Assembly (NCBI GenBank): GCA_964627195.1
Contig: CAZVJU010000002.1
Coordinates: 1-64,000, forward strand
Reading direction: 5' to 3'
DNA from: CAZVJU01 sp964627195
GTDB taxonomy: Bacteria; Patescibacteriota; Microgenomatia; UBA8517
DNA: 64,000 bases
Shown: in pieces, positions 61,077 through 64,000 of the stretch
How the letters are laid out: each line of letters begins with the position of its first letter
Numbering within the stretch: position 1 is the first letter of the stretch
The notes under the pieces: generated by a model
What the model saw: only the letters and a program-made list of their open reading frames with translations
What the model was told of the DNA's origin: nothing
Database searches by the model: none
Made by a program: the position numbers and the translations under genes

Positions 61077-61460
61077 ATGAAAATTTTCCCATACCAAAGA
61101 GATTATACTGGTGAACTGTTTCCAGTAGTTGAACTTTTTGTTATCCATAAAACTCTTGCTTCTAAAACACTCGCTTTAATAGATTCGGGGGCAACTATTT
61201 CAATATTTCGTGAAGATGTGGCTAAAGAGTTAAATATAAAGATTGAAAATGGTAAAGAAATTTATTTAGGTGGAGTTGGAGGAAGAATTAAGGGTTTTAT
61301 TCACCAATTGAAAGTAGAAGTAGCAGGCGAAATTTTCGTTTGTCCTGTCGTTTTCTCTTATGAGTATCTAGTTTCTTTCAATCTCTTAGGAAGAGATGGA
61401 TTTTTTAAAAGATTTAAGATTACTTTCGACGAAAAGAAAAATCAAGTGAAGGTTGAGTGA
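61077..61460 (+). CDS. Retropepsin-like aspartyl protease domain protein
   Basis: The 127-aa single-domain protein has the retropepsin active site ALIDSGATISIFRED near residue 37 (D-S-G-A), a flap-like GGVGGRIKGF, and the second hydrophobic-G-R motif FNLLGRDGFFKRF near 100. As one domain it would act as a dimer. The substrate is unknown; it may process the DUF5678 partner or other cellular proteins. It has no signal peptide. Confidence 0.75.
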   Translation: MKIFPYQRDYTGELFPVVELFVIHKTLASKTLALIDSGATISIFREDVAKELNIKIENGKEIYLGGVGGRIKGFIHQLKVEVAGEIFVCPVVFSYEYLVSFNLLGRDGFFKRFKITFDEKKNQVKVE

Positions 61461-61473
61461 CTTTAATATTTTA

Positions 61474-61530
61474 GGTTCCAAAGATGCCGATTTTCTTCAT
61501 ATCACCATGCCCGTGAGGCTTCAGAGCTGA
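61474..61530 (+). pseudogene. Displaced second copy of the dnaN 3' end
   Basis: The codons read LGSKDADFLHITMPVRLQS and TGA. The real gene ends LDSKDTDFLHIIMPVRLQA and TAG. Silent changes are frequent (TCC/TCA, AAA/AAG, TTT/TTC, CTT/TTA, CAT/CAC), with a few amino-acid changes, so this is the tail of a related but different dnaN. The DUF5678 and protease genes lie between the two tails. Confidence 0.85.
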
Positions 61531-61533
61531 AAC

Positions 61534-62133
61534 TTAATTTCCTGGAGCTTTATCAATCATACGAGGTGCATTTTTTTTGCTTTCGCTATATTCTTGTGCG
61601 TATTTTTTTCTAAAATCATCTATTGTGGTTGGACTGAAATACCACACCTCAAGTATGACACCCTTTTCTTTATTGCCTAAATAAGCTGAACCATTTTCTG
61701 GGTAGACATACAAAAAGAAACCAATATCAGTATATGGTCCGTAAAGTATATTTTTTGGTTCTCCATAACTGGTTGTTATGTCTTTGACGTTAATTTGATC
61801 TTTGACAGAAGCAATTTGTTTAATAAGATCGACCTGTTGATTTTTAATGTATACCTCATCGTTCCAGTTTGAATTTGTACCCTTGTACTCAAGTACTTCA
61901 ATGTCCTCTTTCTGTGTAGTTTTTAGTGGATCTCCTAGTTTTTCCTTGACCTCACCCGCATTACTCTTACCAGGAATTAACGTTTTATAAGTTAATTCTT
62001 TGGTGGGGGTGGGAGATAAGTTTGTTGTAATTTGAGTAGACTGTTGATTTAGTAATTTGTCAACAGTGTAAAGAATAGCAACTAATAAAATTCCAAAAAA
62101 GACCACTCTTTTGAATGTGAATATTTGTCTCAT
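61534..62133 (-). CDS. Membrane-anchored protein with BamE/SmpA-like domain
   Basis: The 199-aa protein has an N-terminal helix (VVFFGILLVAILYTVDKLL), a Ser/Thr/Pro linker, and LIPGKSNAGEVKEKLGDPLK, the I-P-G-x-S-x-x-x-V-x-x-x-L-G-x-P motif of BamE/SmpA-like repeats; ITTSYGEPKNILYGPY may be a second copy. It is extracytoplasmic and of unknown function. It overlaps the stop of the upstream gene by four bases (ATGA), so they form an operon. Confidence 0.65.
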   Translation of the reverse strand: MRQIFTFKRVVFFGILLVAILYTVDKLLNQQSTQITTNLSPTPTKELTYKTLIPGKSNAGEVKEKLGDPLKTTQKEDIEVLEYKGTNSNWNDEVYIKNQQVDLIKQIASVKDQINVKDITTSYGEPKNILYGPYTDIGFFLYVYPENGSAYLGNKEKGVILEVWYFSPTTIDDFRKKYAQEYSESKKNAPRMIDKAPGN

Positions 62134-64000
62134 GGTACTAGCATAACATTTTGTACAAAACTTGCGTGTCTGGGGTATACGTTGGGGAAAGGTCCTGTAA
62201 TACCTTGGTTGCTACAGTTTCTAAAACGGCTCATAGATAAACCTGATATATAAAGTGCAGATGAGTCACAAAAACCAAAAACTTGAGGCGGGTCTGTTGA
62301 AACAGTATTATTACAAAGAGGTAGTTCTCCTGCAATACCAGCATAGCTTCGATATTGCAAAAAGTATGCAGGGGCAACATGAGATATATGATGTCCTATT
62401 TCGTGTGTTAAAACATACAGAACATCAGTATAGTTATTTGGAGTACCATCATTGTTAGTGTATAGTTTTATGTCGCAGCTGCTTCCGTGTCCGTTGTGAT
62501 CTCCCCAACGGCCGTCAGGAGATGCCCCTCCATAGCATATCGGTATATCTCCACCACTGCAGGCTTTCCTGGAAAAGTTTGGGTATCGAGAAACAAGTGT
62601 GGTTATTGCCGCTTGGACATTATTACGATACTGGGTGGGCCAAGGAGAACCAGCATTAGATATTATAAAGCAGTCGTTCGGTGGATTTCCAATTGTAATT
62701 GTTTCTACACCAGATTCTTGAGAACGAGCTCCACCCAGTGCATCAGCCTCCACAGTAAAAGTGTCCGTAATAAGCGAATCATCAAAGTTTCCTGCCGAAT
62801 AAATGACATCATACATAATTACATACGAAGTGCCTGCTGGGATTACAGGAGGTATTGCAGCTTGAAAAGTTGGGAAGTTTTGAAACGGACCCCCTTCGGG
62901 TCCGGCTCGAATATTTGTTGCTGGTGGGCAATCTTGATTATGATCCGTATAAACTTGGCAGTCGTAGGTGAATATAAAATTTGTAAGATCGCCAAGTTCA
63001 GCAGTAATAGTAATTGTATAAGATACACTTATTTGTTGATTGTTTCCGAATGGACCGGGGGGGGTTGCTTCTTTTGTAACATCAATATAAACGGACTCTT
63101 CGGGTGGTTGAGTTCCGGTATTAAATCCTCCAAAAGGAACCACGAAGGCGCTGTTGTTGATGATGATAATAATAAAAATAACAGTAAGAAGGAATCCGAA
63201 AGCAGCCATAATTACAGGTGCTCCTACAGCTATAATTACAGTAATTAAAACTATAATGAAAGCTTGTACAACTCCAGCAGCTCCTGCAAGGAGGGTAAGC
63301 CCTCCCATTATGGATATTAAAGCCCCTAAGGCAAGCGCTCCTGCGATTAATGCAGGTATTGCAAGCCCTAACCCCATAAGTATTATTGCGAGCGCTGCAG
63401 TAAGGTATAGCAATTGTTTCCTAAAATCTTCTTCACCCGTGAAGAATCGTAATATAGAAGAGAGTACATTTTTTGCCAGCGAAAGAATTTTTCCCACTAT
63501 TTCCGATACAATCAAGGTGGCTATTGTTCCTAATCCCCCTGTAGGTATTCCTAATGCAACCGCAAGACCGCTCTTGACTACTGCCAGGCCACCTTTTGCA
63601 AGTACCTTTTTACCTCCTGTTTTTACGGCAGAGACAGCAAGTTTTTTAACTTGGGATTTTGCTGCGTTTGTAGTAGGACCTAAAACTTTCCCCGCTGCTT
63701 TTTTAACACCTTCAGTAGCCTTTTGTCTTGCTTCGCCGATAACTCTTTCCAAGATGGGAGAAAGGCCATCTTCGTTTCTTTCTAAAACCAAACCTTGAAA
63801 TTGTGGAACGCGTGTTTGGGGATTGGTTTGTTCGATAACAATTTCAGGATGCCTAAAAGCAGTCTGTAAATTTTTGGTGAGTTCTGTTTCTGTTTCTTCC
63901 AATGTAGCTACAATATAAGAGGATCTGTGAAGAGACTTTTTCTCCTCCTCAGTTAAGAACTTTGCAGCCTCTATTTTTGCCGAAAAATCTTCGCTTTTTC
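62130..64000 (-). CDS. Large membrane protein with extracytoplasmic HExxH domain (5' end outside window)
   Basis: The frame is open to the right edge, so the N-terminus is missing; a TTG at 63902 is only an internal codon. A cytoplasmic basic region (VKKAAGKVLGPTTNAAKSQ) precedes four to five membrane helices between about 63060 and 63420, a DUF11-like beta domain (ISVSYTITITAELGDL), and a C-terminal domain with LTHEIGHHISHVAP. HEIGHH is a zinc-peptidase motif. It may be a surface protease or part of a secretion-like complex. Confidence 0.7.
   Translation of the reverse strand, partial: KSEDFSAKIEAAKFLTEEEKKSLHRSSYIVATLEETETELTKNLQTAFRHPEIVIEQTNPQTRVPQFQGLVLERNEDGLSPILERVIGEARQKATEGVKKAAGKVLGPTTNAAKSQVKKLAVSAVKTGGKKVLAKGGLAVVKSGLAVALGIPTGGLGTIATLIVSEIVGKILSLAKNVLSSILRFFTGEEDFRKQLLYLTAALAIILMGLGLAIPALIAGALALGALISIMGGLTLLAGAAGVVQAFIIVLITVIIAVGAPVIMAAFGFLLTVIFIIIIINNSAFVVPFGGFNTGTQPPEESVYIDVTKEATPPGPFGNNQQISVSYTITITAELGDLTNFIFTYDCQVYTDHNQDCPPATNIRAGPEGGPFQNFPTFQAAIPPVIPAGTSYVIMYDVIYSAGNFDDSLITDTFTVEADALGGARSQESGVETITIGNPPNDCFIISNAGSPWPTQYRNNVQAAITTLVSRYPNFSRKACSGGDIPICYGGASPDGRWGDHNGHGSSCDIKLYTNNDGTPNNYTDVLYVLTHEIGHHISHVAPAYFLQYRSYAGIAGELPLCNNTVSTDPPQVFGFCDSSALYISGLSMSRFRNCSNQGITGPFPNVYPRHASFVQNVMLVP

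Noticed and set aside
62487..63248. 253-aa plus-strand ORF opposite the membrane protein
   Set aside because: The minus frame has membrane helices and HEIGHH; the plus frame is a Cys/Ile-rich shadow without a promoter.
1..64000. CRISPR array, prophage or insertion sequence
   Set aside because: No array of spaced direct repeats, no transposase, integrase or phage structural gene was found on either strand.

Overview
The window looks like a scaffold from a Patescibacteria (CPR) genome, most likely of the Microgenomates group. The grounds are AT-rich DNA, short housekeeping proteins (MetG 466 aa, ValS 733 aa), and typical CPR families: DUF4012, VanW, PEGA/SH3b, DUF5678, DedA and many small NUDIX proteins. 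A run of ten Ns inside dnaN (60614-60623) shows that it is an assembled draft. Taxonomy is inferred from gene content only.

Layout. 1-4.8 kb: tail of a SAM hydrolase gene, a free-standing LAGLIDADG endonuclease, metG and a membrane glycosyltransferase. 4.8-13.8 kb: a PBP1C-alpha-2-macroglobulin operon on the minus strand, in which a Hint (intein-like) domain sits in the bait region of the macroglobulin. 13.8-23 kb: accessory small genes (SDR, glycosidase-like, pentapeptide, NUDIX, HD, HhH glycosylase, two CYTH proteins, DUF3175). 22.8-29.3 kb: surface glycan genes (UXS-type epimerase, two GT-C transferases, WecA/MraY-like and DPPR-synthase-like enzymes). 29-34 kb: PEGA protein, truncated Hsp20, tRNA-Cys, M23 peptidase, AlkA and DedA. 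34.4-40.1 kb: groES-groEL with stacked accessory genes behind the groEL 3' end (toxin-antitoxin pairs and decaying hydrolases). 40-50 kb: solute-binding protein, VanW, a TsaC-TsaE fusion and TsaD (t6A synthesis), and valS behind a T-box. 50-57.8 kb: L25, DUF4012, RNase H, and the jag-yidC-yidD-rnpA-rpmH operon. 58-61 kb: dnaA-oriC-dnaN. The right end is a large membrane protein with an HExxH motif that runs out of the window.

Three themes stand out. First, pieces of gene ends occur twice. Diverged copies of the 3' ends of groEL (two extra copies), dnaN and a glycosyltransferase, and of the 5' ends of valS and a GT-C gene, lie next to the intact genes. At groEL and dnaN the copies bracket accessory genes. 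Most differences are synonymous, which points to recombination with DNA from relatives rather than simple duplication. Second, at least a dozen genes have a -10 box ending 6-7 nt before the start codon, so leaderless transcription seems normal here, and this spacing helps choose starts. Third, several repeat or RNA devices are visible: an 85-bp dispersed element that forms a terminator-like hairpin on the minus strand with pairing-preserving changes, a T-box, a promoter that fires straight into a terminator, in-frame GC-rich palindromes in groES and tsaE, and heptamer arrays.

All calls come from reading motifs and codons; no database search was run. Functions of several small proteins remain unknown.
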